Shown piece after piece: positions 14,040 to 22,609 of a stretch of 23,269 nucleotides of DNA. The stretch covers positions 1 through 23,269 of the forward strand of contig CAAFUL010000083.1 in assembly GCA_900766185.1 (NCBI GenBank), written 5' to 3'. Made by a program: the position numbers and the translations under genes. The notes below the pieces were generated by a model, which made no database searches, was not told the origin of the DNA, and worked only from the letters and a program-made list of their open reading frames with translations. Each line of letters starts with the position of its first letter. Position 1 is the first letter of the stretch. This DNA comes from an uncultured Johnsonella sp. Its GTDB lineage: Bacteria; Bacillota; Clostridia; Lachnospirales; Lachnospiraceae.

Positions 14040-16241
14040 TTACATATATTTTTCTATCCCCTCTATATGATATGGCTCTCCTATTCTTTCTTTTAAAAGA
14101 TCCCTAAGTGCAAAGTTCGATTTTCTAAGCGTAAGATTGGGATTGTAATACGGATCTCCCTTCTCAAGTATATCACCCCATTTTTTCATAAAGGTGGCTA
14201 TTTCTCTGTTAAATCTTTCCACCTTTTCGGGGGTATCCTCAAGCCCTCTTGACTTTGATTCATAATGGTAAAGTACAGCATAGGGCGTATATACCACAAG
14301 TTTTCCCAAGGCTCTTACCTTCATGCAATAATCAATATCATTAAATGCTACTGCAAGTTCTTCACTAAATCCCCCTACACTTTCAAAAATAGATTTTTTA
14401 CTCATCATACAAGCAGCCGTTACCGCAGAGTAATCCTGAGCGATCATAGCCCTGTGGCAATAACTGTTTTGTGTTTCGTGTAAACCTATAAAGGTATGTC
14501 CGGCTATACCTCCAAATCCTATGACCACGCCGGCGTGCTGTATGGTATCGTCCTCATACAAAAGCCTACAGCCGCATATTCCCACATCTTCTCTTTGCAT
14601 AAAGTAAAACATTTCTTTTACAGAATCGGGATTTTTAAGCTCCACATCATTATTTAAGAATAAAAGATACTCTCCCTTAGCATACTTTACACCGAAGTTA
14701 TTGATAGCGGAGTAATTAAACTCCCTCTCCCATACTACTACCTTTATATTGGAAAATTCCTTTTGTATGTTTTCATAGTAGGCAAATGTTTCCTTCCCGG
14801 TAGAGTTATTTTCTACTATTATTATTTCAAGTTCCTTATAGGAGCCTTTCAAAAGCGACCTTATCGCCTTATCCAAGTCCTCACTATGGTCTTTATTTGG
14901 TATGATTACGGAAATAAGTTCTTCTTTAATATTAAAGCTTGTATGATATATACCGTAGTCTATACCTTTTTCTATCGACTCAATGCTTAAACCGGGCTCA
15001 GTTCTTTGAAAATGTGCCTTTATGGCTCTCTCACCCGCTTCAAAGGCATAAAGCTTGCTTTCGGGATTGCTTGCCGTAGAGTTCATATGGCAGCGCCAAT
15101 GGTACAAAACCTTTGGTATGTGTACTATTTGCTTTGCCTGCTCGCTTGCCCTTAGTATAAAGTCATAGTCCTGTGCTCCGTCATACGCCTTATCAAAGCC
15201 TTTAAGTTTTTCAAGTAAGTCCTTTTTTACTACTAAAAGATGGCAAATGTAATTGACACTCCTAAGCATATCCTTATTAAAATCCGGCTTAAACTGCGGC
15301 TCGAACACCGTCTTTCCCGCTATGTCTATCTTATCTTCATCAGAGTAGATAAAGTCGGCAGCAGGGTTTTCATTTATCGCCTTAACTACTTCATAAAGTG
15401 CATACTCCGGCAGTATATCGTCATGGTCGCAAAATGCCACATAGTCCCCTGTGGCAAGTTTTAAGGCTTCATTGGTATTATCCGCTATACCAAGATTTTC
15501 TCCCAAAATCTTATATACAATTCTTTCTTCCTTTTGTGCGTAGGCTTTAAGTATAGTTTCTTTGTCAAAGCCCTCAGGGCTTCCGTCTGCAAAGCACAGC
15601 TCAAAGTTAGCATAAGTTTGATTTAATACACTTTCAATAAGCTCTTTTAGTAAGTTGTCATCCGTCTTATACAGGGGTATAACTATGGAGATTTTAGGTT
15701 CTTTTTCAAATTTATGCTCTCTTTGTGCCGCTATCTCTTCTTTGGAAGGCTTGGTCTTTTCAAACCATTCGTTATATATGTAATCATCATCAAGCCCTTT
15801 AAGCTTTGACATAGACTTATGCAACATAGCCTTTAAGCCATGCTTTTTCAAAAATGAAAGAGCCACTTTTACAGTTTCTCCATTACATAGGTCTTTTAAC
15901 TTCTCAAGTCTTCTGTACTTGCTGCTTTGATACTTTTCTATGTTTTTTTCATCTAAGAATATTTTTCTTTCTTTACTGCCGGCACTTATTATAAGTAAGT
16001 ATTTTTTATTTTCATTATAATCAAAGTTTATATCAAAACCGAAGTCCTTATCAGACACTGCCCCGAAATATATCTGACTTACATCATCTCTTCTTCTTTT
16101 TACCAGCTCAAAGTCTAAGCTGTTCTTAGCCTCGTCAAGCAGTTTATAGTCTATAGAAGTATCCTTACTTTTTCCTATAGCCCAACCATGCACATTAAGC
16201 ACACCTTCTCTTAATTTTATACTGTCTATTTTCACCTTCAT
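14040..16241 (-). CDS. Two-domain GT2 glycosyltransferase
   Basis: This 733-residue cytoplasmic or membrane-peripheral enzyme has two GT2 catalytic domains in tandem. Residues 1-100 form a beta-rich accessory domain (VNVHGWAIGKS-like core: LNVHGWAIGKS) often found ahead of such transferases. Domain one starts at ISIVIPLYKTDDN (184-196) with the metal site CDHDD (271-275) and SDEDKID. Domain two starts at ISVIIPNKDHSED (443-455) with FLNNDVE (528-534) and FNDIDYCMKVRALG. Such bifunctional enzymes can add two different sugars, or alternate linkages, in polymer growth. The ATG at 16241 lies 6 nt after the preceding stop. The ribosome-binding site (AGAGGTG) overlaps that upstream coding end, indicating coupling. 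Donors are unknown. Confidence 0.9.
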   Translation of the reverse strand: MKVKIDSIKLREGVLNVHGWAIGKSKDTSIDYKLLDEAKNSLDFELVKRRRDDVSQIYFGAVSDKDFGFDINFDYNENKKYLLIISAGSKERKIFLDEKNIEKYQSSKYRRLEKLKDLCNGETVKVALSFLKKHGLKAMLHKSMSKLKGLDDDYIYNEWFEKTKPSKEEIAAQREHKFEKEPKISIVIPLYKTDDNLLKELIESVLNQTYANFELCFADGSPEGFDKETILKAYAQKEERIVYKILGENLGIADNTNEALKLATGDYVAFCDHDDILPEYALYEVVKAINENPAADFIYSDEDKIDIAGKTVFEPQFKPDFNKDMLRSVNYICHLLVVKKDLLEKLKGFDKAYDGAQDYDFILRASEQAKQIVHIPKVLYHWRCHMNSTASNPESKLYAFEAGERAIKAHFQRTEPGLSIESIEKGIDYGIYHTSFNIKEELISVIIPNKDHSEDLDKAIRSLLKGSYKELEIIIVENNSTGKETFAYYENIQKEFSNIKVVVWEREFNYSAINNFGVKYAKGEYLLFLNNDVELKNPDSVKEMFYFMQREDVGICGCRLLYEDDTIQHAGVVIGFGGIAGHTFIGLHETQNSYCHRAMIAQDYSAVTAACMMSKKSIFESVGGFSEELAVAFNDIDYCMKVRALGKLVVYTPYAVLYHYESKSRGLEDTPEKVERFNREIATFMKKWGDILEKGDPYYNPNLTLRKSNFALRDLLKERIGEPYHIEGIEKYM

Positions 16242-16247
16242 ATCAGG

Positions 16248-17198
16248 CTACACCTCTTTATCCATTTCCCAATTAATTCTTTCTTCCTCAACGACCAAGG
16301 GTCTTTTCATCACTCTTTGACTTATACTGAGTACATACTCACCTATTATTCCTATGAAGAATATCTGTATAGAGCCAAGAAGCAGCATACCTATAAGCAT
16401 AGGTGCCATACCTGCCGGAAACCTGTCCCAATATATAAGTTTAAGTATCAGGTAAATTATAGCTATAAGCATACTCATAAAGGAACAAAAACCGCCTATA
16501 AAAGTAGCCATTCTCAAACCGAATTTGGTATAAGAAGTTACTGAAAGCATGGCGGCATCATAAAGTCTGTATAGATTGTTACTCGTCATCCCCGCCCTTC
16601 TTTTCGGCTGCTCATACTCTATCTCACAGCGTCTAAAGCCAAGCTCCGCCACTATTCCTCGCAAAAAAGGAGTCGGATCGTCAAGTTTTCTTAAAACCTC
16701 TATAAACGCCTTGTCATACAATCCGAATCCCGTAAAATGCTCTATTTGCTCCACATCGGAAAACTTCTTAATAAGCTTATAGTAAAGTCCTCTAAGGTGA
16801 TACATAAGGGCAGCTTCCTTGCTGCTGCTTTTTATACCTATGGCTATTTTATACCCTTCTTCCCATGCCTTTACGAATTTCACTATCATTTCAGGCGGGT
16901 CTTGAAAGTCTGCCGCCATAAGCATGGTTGCATCTCCGGTGGAGTTTATCATAGCATAGTAAGGAGAATTAAACTGACCGAAATTCCTCGCATTAAATAT
17001 AGCCTTTACTCCCTTATCTTTTATACATAAAGCTCTTATTATATCCCTTGTTCGGTCTACAGAATCATTATCTATGTATATAAGTTCATATTTGTAAGAG
17101 CTTAAAAACTCGTTAAATATCCTTTTTATCTCCAAATAGAGGGCTTCAACATTCTCCTCCTCGTTGTAACATGGAATAACTATGCTTATAGTCTTCAT
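16248..17198 (-). CDS. DPM1/GtrB-like membrane GT2 glycosyltransferase
   Basis: This 316-residue transferase resembles dolichyl-phosphate mannosyltransferase, GtrB and ArnC. These proteins usually charge polyprenyl phosphate with a single sugar, which is later flipped and used outside for side-chain modification. The catalytic domain shows ISIVIPCYNEEENV (4-17), YIDNDSVDRT, the metal-binding ADFQDPP (about 95-101) and the acceptor-side QPKRRAGMT. Two C-terminal membrane hairpin segments (about 232-254 and 265-290) precede a basic tail. It is the first glycosyltransferase of the block, 6 nt ahead of the two-domain enzyme. A GtrB-type step would normally need a flippase and a GT-C transferase, neither of which is in this window. 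Confidence 0.9.
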   Translation of the reverse strand: MKTISIVIPCYNEEENVEALYLEIKRIFNEFLSSYKYELIYIDNDSVDRTRDIIRALCIKDKGVKAIFNARNFGQFNSPYYAMINSTGDATMLMAADFQDPPEMIVKFVKAWEEGYKIAIGIKSSSKEAALMYHLRGLYYKLIKKFSDVEQIEHFTGFGLYDKAFIEVLRKLDDPTPFLRGIVAELGFRRCEIEYEQPKRRAGMTSNNLYRLYDAAMLSVTSYTKFGLRMATFIGGFCSFMSMLIAIIYLILKLIYWDRFPAGMAPMLIGMLLLGSIQIFFIGIIGEYVLSISQRVMKRPLVVEEERINWEMDKEV

Positions 17199-17348
17199 AT
17201 CCGTCTCATTTCCTTACTTTGTATCTGTATATAATATACCGAATAACTTGCCTCTTTTCCTGATTGCATACATCAAAAATCCTTAGCGTAGTCGCACCAC
17301 ACCTGCATTTTTTGATGTGCACACTCAGAAAAAATATTCATCGTTTTT
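17199..17348. other. Gap between ADH and GT2 genes with hairpin
   Basis: There is no coding region. TGCATACATCAAAAA (starting about 17266) pairs with TTTTTTGATGTGCA (about 17310-17323), a hairpin of about 13 bp with a long loop. On the minus strand TGTATATAAT-like AT-rich sequence around 17225-17242 may include a promoter for the GT2 block, but I see no convincing -35. Confidence 0.35.
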
Positions 17349-17458
17349 GATATACTTATTTTGTGAACTATGCAGCGGTGCCGAATTTATCTTCGTCTGA
17401 TTTATAACTAAACCTTTTCAGTTTTTTGACTAAGGTGAATCAGCTACATAAACTGTAA
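17349..17458. repeat. MITE-like palindromic element, copy 3 (degraded)
   Basis: This copy aligns with copies 1 and 2 from GATATAC, through a CAGCGGTGCCGAATTTATCT region (cf. CTGCTGCCGGAATTTATCTT in copy 1), the arm ATTTATCTTCGTC (17385-17397) and TTCAGTTTTTTGAC, to AGCTACATAAACTGTAA. The left terminal repeat is lost and the right arm is mutated (GACTAAGGTGAAT). Its right end runs into the stop codon of the alcohol dehydrogenase gene. Confidence 0.65.
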
Positions 17459-18532
17459 TTATACTTTAATATACAGTGCCGTCTTTATTAAATCCTTAGG
17501 TTTTACCTTCATAAGCTCAAGTGCCTTGTCTATATTGTCCAAGCCGTAAAACCTGTGTGTAATCAAATCTTTAGGACTTATTCTATTATATTTTACCAGA
17601 TTTAACAATCTTTCAATTCTAACTCTTCCTCCGGCTCCAAGCTCCATATATATACTTTTACCCGACATACCTCTGCCGGCTGAAAATTTAGGTATGGGTA
17701 TAGGTTCTTCTCCGGGGTAATGCTTTAGATTGACCACCCTGCCTATACCGTACTTTACTATATCAATGGCAAAGGCAAAACTTTCATCAGTTCCGCCGCA
17801 TATAATTACCGCATCTACTCCAAGCCCCCCTGTGGTATTTAAGATATACTCCTTAAGTGCAGCCTCTCCCTGCTTGTAATCAAGTATCTCGCAGGCACCG
17901 TATTTTTTTGCCAAGTTTATACTTGCCTCTCTGCTGCCTATGGCTATGATCCTTGCCGCACCCTTTAGTGCAGCCGCCTGTATAGCCATCAGCCCTACGG
18001 CACCTATACCTATTACTACGACACTGTCTCCAAATCTTATATCCGCACTTTCCGCACCGCTAAATCCGGTAGTTACCATATCCACGCACATTAGAGCATC
18101 TTCTATATCTATACCCTCATCAATCTTAGCCAAGTTCATATCCGCATCATCAAGCTTAAAGTACTCCGCAAATACTCCGTCTATAGTCCTTCCGAGGGCA
18201 TTGGATGAAAAGGGTCTTCCGGCATGAAGGAAGTTTTTTTCCTGTATTGCAATATCACGCCAATTAGGGGTCATGGCAGGAACCGCTACCAAATCACCCC
18301 TCTTAAAATCCTCTACCTTTTTACCCACTTCAAAAACCTCGGCTACAGATTCATGTCCCAGTATAAGATTCTCTCTTTTTTTAGTGCCGCTGCCGTATAC
18401 GGTATTTACATCCGAGCTGCATACCGACACCGCAACCGGCTTTAATATAGCTCCATAGTCGCTATCAAGTTCCGGTATGGGCATATTCTTTATTACTGCC
18501 TTATTCTTTTCTTCCAATACAAAAGCCTTCAT
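17459..18532 (-). CDS. NADP-type zinc alcohol dehydrogenase (MDR, CbADH-like)
   Basis: This 357-residue medium-chain dehydrogenase follows the layout of Clostridium beijerinckii secondary alcohol dehydrogenase. The catalytic zinc ligands of that enzyme appear conserved: Cys38 (VCSSD), His60-Glu61 (GHES) and Asp151 (VDMVTTGFSGAE). The cofactor site has GIGAVG (175-180), and GSR (199-201) plus Tyr219, the set associated with NADP(H) binding in CbADH. The structural zinc loop of other ADHs is absent, as in CbADH. It oxidises an alcohol or reduces a ketone or aldehyde in the cytoplasm. Its place as fourth gene of a sugar-modification operon, 24 nt after the C-methyltransferase, suggests a carbohydrate or side-chain substrate rather than fermentation. 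AAGGAAG lies 6 nt before the ATG. The substrate is inferred from context only. Confidence 0.88.
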   Translation of the reverse strand: MKAFVLEEKNKAVIKNMPIPELDSDYGAILKPVAVSVCSSDVNTVYGSGTKKRENLILGHESVAEVFEVGKKVEDFKRGDLVAVPAMTPNWRDIAIQEKNFLHAGRPFSSNALGRTIDGVFAEYFKLDDADMNLAKIDEGIDIEDALMCVDMVTTGFSGAESADIRFGDSVVVIGIGAVGLMAIQAAALKGAARIIAIGSREASINLAKKYGACEILDYKQGEAALKEYILNTTGGLGVDAVIICGGTDESFAFAIDIVKYGIGRVVNLKHYPGEEPIPIPKFSAGRGMSGKSIYMELGAGGRVRIERLLNLVKYNRISPKDLITHRFYGLDNIDKALELMKVKPKDLIKTALYIKV

Positions 18533-18556
18533 TGGATACTTCCTTCTTTTAATTTT

Positions 18557-19687
18557 TTAATCACATTTCATAAGTCTGTCCGTCATAAGAGTATATATTT
18601 CAACAGGCGTGGTAAAATTCCTTCTTATGATGGCACTTATTTCTTTGGTATATCCGGGAGCTACTATAATTATTACATCCACAGGATTTTTATAAGCATC
18701 CTCGGGTGCTATTATCTTTATATGTGAGGCAGGTGCATACAAGCCCTGCTTAAACTTCGCAGAATCTATAATATACTCTACAAATTCATTAAGCCCAAGT
18801 GTTGCACAAAGCGTAAAGCCTTGATGACTTGCCCCCCATATAGCCAAAGTTTTTCCTTCTTTTTTGCAAGCTTGCACAAAGGATAAGATCTCACTGCTTA
18901 TAACTTCTTTTTGATTCTTTATCTCTTCTACATTAACCAAGCTTTTCTTTTTTACTATAAAGGATAAGGTATCCCTGTTGATCATTTCCTTTTCTAAAAC
19001 CTTAAAACCTGAAAGGTTTAAGGCTAATTCCAGACTTTCAAAAGTATAGTAGGCTATGTGATCCGGTATTATTTCATAAAAGCTCTTATTTTCTAAAATA
19101 TATTCAAAGCTCGGTACGGTAATAAGTCCGTATCCACCCTCTTCAAGATTATATGCTGCCGCCCTTAAGTATGCAAGCGGGTCAGGCTGATGCTCTAAAA
19201 AGTTAAATGAACAAAATGCCGCAAATGGAGCCGCCTTAAACTTGTGCTCTTTGCCCTCCGGGAAGTCCTCTTCTACTAAAAGACCTGCCTTTCTTGCCTT
19301 TTCTACCAGTTCTTTTTTATGCTCAGTACCGTAGGCTTCTACACCCACTTCCTTCCATAACTCAAGAAATTCTCCGCCTCCGCAGCCTATTTCTATAATT
19401 TTTTTTGAATGTAAATTATACTTTTTTGCAAAGTGTTTATATTGCTTAAGTCTAAGCTCTCTCATGGTACTTGATATTGATGAGGCTCTTATAACATCTT
19501 TATAATAATATACAGCCTCGCTGTCAAGCTGAACCAAAGAACAAGCCCTGCACTGACACAAACTTACAGTAAGCGGCTTGTCACTTTCAAGTTCTTCTAA
19601 AGCAGGTATATCCTGCGCACTTGAGGGCATATTTTCTATAGTAAAAAGTTTTCTTAAATCACCTTTACATAATATACATTTTTTCAA
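18557..19687 (-). CDS. Sugar C-methyltransferase-like SAM enzyme
   Basis: The 376-residue product has the three-part layout of TylC3/EvaC/TcaB9-type NDP-keto-sugar C-methyltransferases. First is an N-terminal zinc-binding site: Cys4, Cys7, then Cys44, Cys46 and Cys49. Next is a class I SAM-binding domain (IIEIGCGGGEFLE, 97-109; FNFLEHQPDP). Last is a C-terminal nucleotide-sugar-binding-like domain (IWGASHQGFTL). The PDHIAYYT segment (208-215) corresponds to the family's catalytic His/Tyr region. These enzymes add a methyl group to carbon 3 of a 4-keto sugar. The start is TTG at 19687: only this includes the first two cysteines, and AAGGA lies 9 nt upstream. It overlaps the SDR gene by 23 nt. 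Some relatives act on other acceptors, so the sugar role is inferred. Confidence 0.85.
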   Translation of the reverse strand: MKKCILCKGDLRKLFTIENMPSSAQDIPALEELESDKPLTVSLCQCRACSLVQLDSEAVYYYKDVIRASSISSTMRELRLKQYKHFAKKYNLHSKKIIEIGCGGGEFLELWKEVGVEAYGTEHKKELVEKARKAGLLVEEDFPEGKEHKFKAAPFAAFCSFNFLEHQPDPLAYLRAAAYNLEEGGYGLITVPSFEYILENKSFYEIIPDHIAYYTFESLELALNLSGFKVLEKEMINRDTLSFIVKKKSLVNVEEIKNQKEVISSEILSFVQACKKEGKTLAIWGASHQGFTLCATLGLNEFVEYIIDSAKFKQGLYAPASHIKIIAPEDAYKNPVDVIIIVAPGYTKEISAIIRRNFTTPVEIYTLMTDRLMKCD

Positions 19688-20624
19688 TTTCTTTTATTCC
19701 TTCCCGAAAACTATACTCCTGCTTAAAGCCGGTATATTTTTCAAGTTTTGATACATCGGGATTAAGGTAGGGTATACCTTCTTTACTCTCTACCTTTCTT
19801 TCAAAGCTTATATTTTCTTTTTTATATTCCAGGGCATCGGCTATTTCAAGTGCAAAATCATATAATCTTTTAGTGTCAAAGCTTGCTATATTAAATATAG
19901 GATTCTTTTTAAGCTCCTCATCATAAGCTACTCCTATAAGTTTATATATGGCTTGTACGCAGTCTTTTATGTAAATGTAGTTCCACAACTGCTTACAGGC
20001 ACTTAAATCAATCTTTTCATTAAAGATACAAGCCTTCATCACACAGGATATCAAAGAGGTCTCATGATCCTGATAACCGTAGGTGCTGAATATACGAAGA
20101 TGTATGTAGTCCATATCTAAAGCCATACAAAGATTTTTAAGCTCGTTTAATACTCTAAGCTTTGCCTTTCCGTACTCAGATATGGGTTCAGCTTCAAATT
20201 CTTCATCTATCTTTTCATCCGCCTTTATAAGTCCATTTTCCACTTTTTCCAAAGTAACTCCGTACTCCGCCTGTGAGCCGGCGAATATAAATCTTTTGCA
20301 GTTGTATTTTTTAACAAGTTTAGCAAGATTTAGGCTTGCATTTATATTCGACTCCTGTATAGCACTATCCATACGCCCCTTAGCACCTACACCGTCCCAT
20401 GCAAGATGTATACACAAATCTATACTGTCTATATCAAGGACTTCCTCACCTGTAAGTGTTGCCACATCAAGCTCTATTTTATGATAGTTTGGCGAATTTA
20501 TTATCTTATCTTTATTTTTAGAAGATGGTCTTATAAAGGCATATACCTCATCACCTTGATTTATTATATACTCTGCAAGATTGTAGCCTATAAAACTGGT
20601 TGCCCCTGTTATTAATACTTTCAT
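19665..20624 (-). CDS. NAD(P)-dependent epimerase/dehydratase (extended SDR)
   Basis: This 319-residue extended short-chain dehydrogenase is of the kind that epimerises, dehydrates or reduces nucleotide sugars. It has a Rossmann glycine motif GATSFIG (7-13), AWDGVG, a catalytic Ser around FAGSQAEYG (114-122) and YGKAK (Tyr151, Lys155). Substrate-side residues follow, such as RIFSTYG and YIYIKDCVQAI. GAGG lies 6 nt before the ATG. It starts 15 nt after the ThDP enzyme and overlaps the C-methyltransferase, so the three are surely co-translated. It might reduce the keto group left after C-methylation or C2 addition, or epimerise the donor. The exact reaction is not readable. Confidence 0.88.
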   Translation of the reverse strand: MKVLITGATSFIGYNLAEYIINQGDEVYAFIRPSSKNKDKIINSPNYHKIELDVATLTGEEVLDIDSIDLCIHLAWDGVGAKGRMDSAIQESNINASLNLAKLVKKYNCKRFIFAGSQAEYGVTLEKVENGLIKADEKIDEEFEAEPISEYGKAKLRVLNELKNLCMALDMDYIHLRIFSTYGYQDHETSLISCVMKACIFNEKIDLSACKQLWNYIYIKDCVQAIYKLIGVAYDEELKKNPIFNIASFDTKRLYDFALEIADALEYKKENISFERKVESKEGIPYLNPDVSKLEKYTGFKQEYSFREGIKEIEKMYIM

Positions 20625-20639
20625 TATTTCCTCATTATA

Positions 20640-22565
20640 CTAGATTCTTGGAATTATCATATTTTCATCCATTTCCTCATCGGAAAGAAACGGCGCCAGA
20701 TCCTCCAACGGAGGACTTACTATAGTACCGTCCGCAAGCTGCTTACTTGAAGACTTCGGCTCGAAGTTTTGCTCCTTATCCACAAAGAATTCACAGATTA
20801 CAGGTCCCTTAGTAGCAAATGCCTTTTCTACAGCTTCCCTTATCTTTGAATTGGTCTTTGCATTTACATAAGGATAGCCGTAGGCAATGGCAAGTTTTTC
20901 CATACTCGGAAAGCTTAGGTCGCCACTGTCCTCGCCTATACCTATCAAGGGTTTGTCCGAAAAGAACTTGTTTTGCGTCTGCCTTATGCTGTGATAACCG
21001 CCATTATTTATCAGGAAAATCTTTATATCCATCTTATGATGTATAATAGTTTGAAGCTCCTGTAAATTCATCTGTATACTTCCGTCTCCGGTCATAAGTA
21101 TTATTTCTTTTTCATAACCTTCATTGGCAACATAGGCGCCTATTGCAGCCGGCAAGTCATAACCCATAGAGGCAACCGCAGAGTTGGATATAAATCTTTG
21201 CCCCTTCTTCATAATATAGGAATGTCCTCCAACTACACAGGGTGAACCGTTACCCACTACTGTAATCTGATTTTCCTTAGCCAAAAGACCTATCTCTTTT
21301 ATTACGGCGTATACATTTGCCTTTGCCTTGTCATCAGGCTTGCAGAACTCTTTCTTACATACCGGATATTTTTCCTTCCAATATTTGCAAGTTTCAAGCC
21401 AGTTCATTCCCTTGATGCCTTCGCCCTCTCCCTTGTATACCGGAGTTTTCTCATTCTCTAAAAGCTCAAGCAAGGTATTGATAAGGTCCCTACAATCAGC
21501 GTGTACCGGAAGAGATATATGCACAGTAGGCTTTTTAAGCTCCTCGGCATCTATATCATTTACTATGGTATAAGCCGCCCTTGCCCATGCCTTATAATTA
21601 AATCCCACCTGTCTTATACTGAGTCTTGAGCCTATAGAAAGTACCAAGTCGGAGTTTTGTACTGTAAAGTTACCGGCTCTGTCTCCAAAATTCCCGGGGC
21701 GTCCGACATATAGAGGATGCTCATCCCAGATACAGTCCTCACTGTTCCAACCTGTGCATACCGGTATACCGAGTTTATCCACCAACTCTATAAATTCCTT
21801 ATGTGCATTTCCTATACGAATACCGTTACCTGCATTAAGCACAGGTCTTTTGGACTCTCTTATCTTTTCTATAATCGTAGCGGCAAGTTCTTTGCTTACT
21901 CTTGGAGCGTCTACTTCTCTTGTCCTACCGTACTTTTTACTGTCTTCTTTTATCTTGTAAGGATTATCAGCCGCCCAGCCGTCTCCTCCTTTAAGATAGT
22001 CTTCTTTATCAAAGCCTATAAGTTCATCTTCTTCAACATAGGCACCTTGAACATTTAGGGGAATATCAAGCCACACCGGTCCGGGTCTGTTGCTTGTTGC
22101 AAGATAAAAAGCCTTTTCCATACAATACCTTATCCTCATAGGCTCTATGACCATCTCAGAGTACTTGGTCATACAATCTATGGACTTGCATATATCAAAC
22201 TCCTGATCGCCCAAGGCTCTTAAGTTAAGTCCGGTACTCCTGGCTGTCAGATCATACCTAAACTGCCCTGACAGCACAAACATAGGTATGGAATCAAGCC
22301 ACGCTCCAAGCACTCCGGTAATAGCATTGGTTCCTCCGGGACCTGTTGTGACACAAACCGCTGCCATCCTATTATGTATTCTGGCATAACATTCTGCCGC
22401 TATTGCACAGGCTTGCTCATGATGGTTATATGTAAGCTTAAGCCCCTCCTGATGCCCCAGTGCATCATTTAAGTGCATGGCACCGCCGCCTACTACACAG
22501 AATCCGTCTTTAATACCGAATTCTACCAATTTTTTAGCAATGTAATTACTTAGCTTTATCTTCAT
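20640..22565 (-). CDS. ThDP-dependent acetolactate-synthase-like enzyme of a glycan cluster
   Basis: This 641-residue enzyme has the three-domain fold of acetohydroxyacid synthase. The catalytic Glu50 lies in NHHEQACAIAAECYAR and the GPGGTN segment follows. The Mg-ThDP motif is GDGSIQMNLQ (493-502) with LINNGGY (518-524). It is about 60-80 residues longer than common IlvB, with an extra loop near 185-225 and a conserved-looking tail (EPKSSSKQL...SPPLEDLAPFL, 602-627). That tail is seen in ThDP proteins of polysaccharide clusters, to my recollection. No small subunit (IlvN) is adjacent. One characterised precedent, YerE, uses pyruvate to add a two-carbon branch to a keto-sugar. I place the start at the ATG 22565 (AGGA 9 nt upstream); a reading from 22619 adds 18 unlikely residues. 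It is the first gene of the module. Confidence 0.88.
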   Translation of the reverse strand: MKIKLSNYIAKKLVEFGIKDGFCVVGGGAMHLNDALGHQEGLKLTYNHHEQACAIAAECYARIHNRMAAVCVTTGPGGTNAITGVLGAWLDSIPMFVLSGQFRYDLTARSTGLNLRALGDQEFDICKSIDCMTKYSEMVIEPMRIRYCMEKAFYLATSNRPGPVWLDIPLNVQGAYVEEDELIGFDKEDYLKGGDGWAADNPYKIKEDSKKYGRTREVDAPRVSKELAATIIEKIRESKRPVLNAGNGIRIGNAHKEFIELVDKLGIPVCTGWNSEDCIWDEHPLYVGRPGNFGDRAGNFTVQNSDLVLSIGSRLSIRQVGFNYKAWARAAYTIVNDIDAEELKKPTVHISLPVHADCRDLINTLLELLENEKTPVYKGEGEGIKGMNWLETCKYWKEKYPVCKKEFCKPDDKAKANVYAVIKEIGLLAKENQITVVGNGSPCVVGGHSYIMKKGQRFISNSAVASMGYDLPAAIGAYVANEGYEKEIILMTGDGSIQMNLQELQTIIHHKMDIKIFLINNGGYHSIRQTQNKFFSDKPLIGIGEDSGDLSFPSMEKLAIAYGYPYVNAKTNSKIREAVEKAFATKGPVICEFFVDKEQNFEPKSSSKQLADGTIVSPPLEDLAPFLSDEEMDENMIIPRI

Positions 22566-22609
22566 AAATAAATATCCTGCCTTTTGTTTTACATAAATTA
22601 GTTTCCTTA

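Noticed and set aside
20640..22565. Housekeeping acetolactate synthase (ilvB) or phosphonopyruvate decarboxylase
   Set aside because: There is no ilvN, ilvC or phosphonate gene nearby. The protein is longer than both families, has a distinctive tail, and its neighbours are sugar-modifying enzymes.
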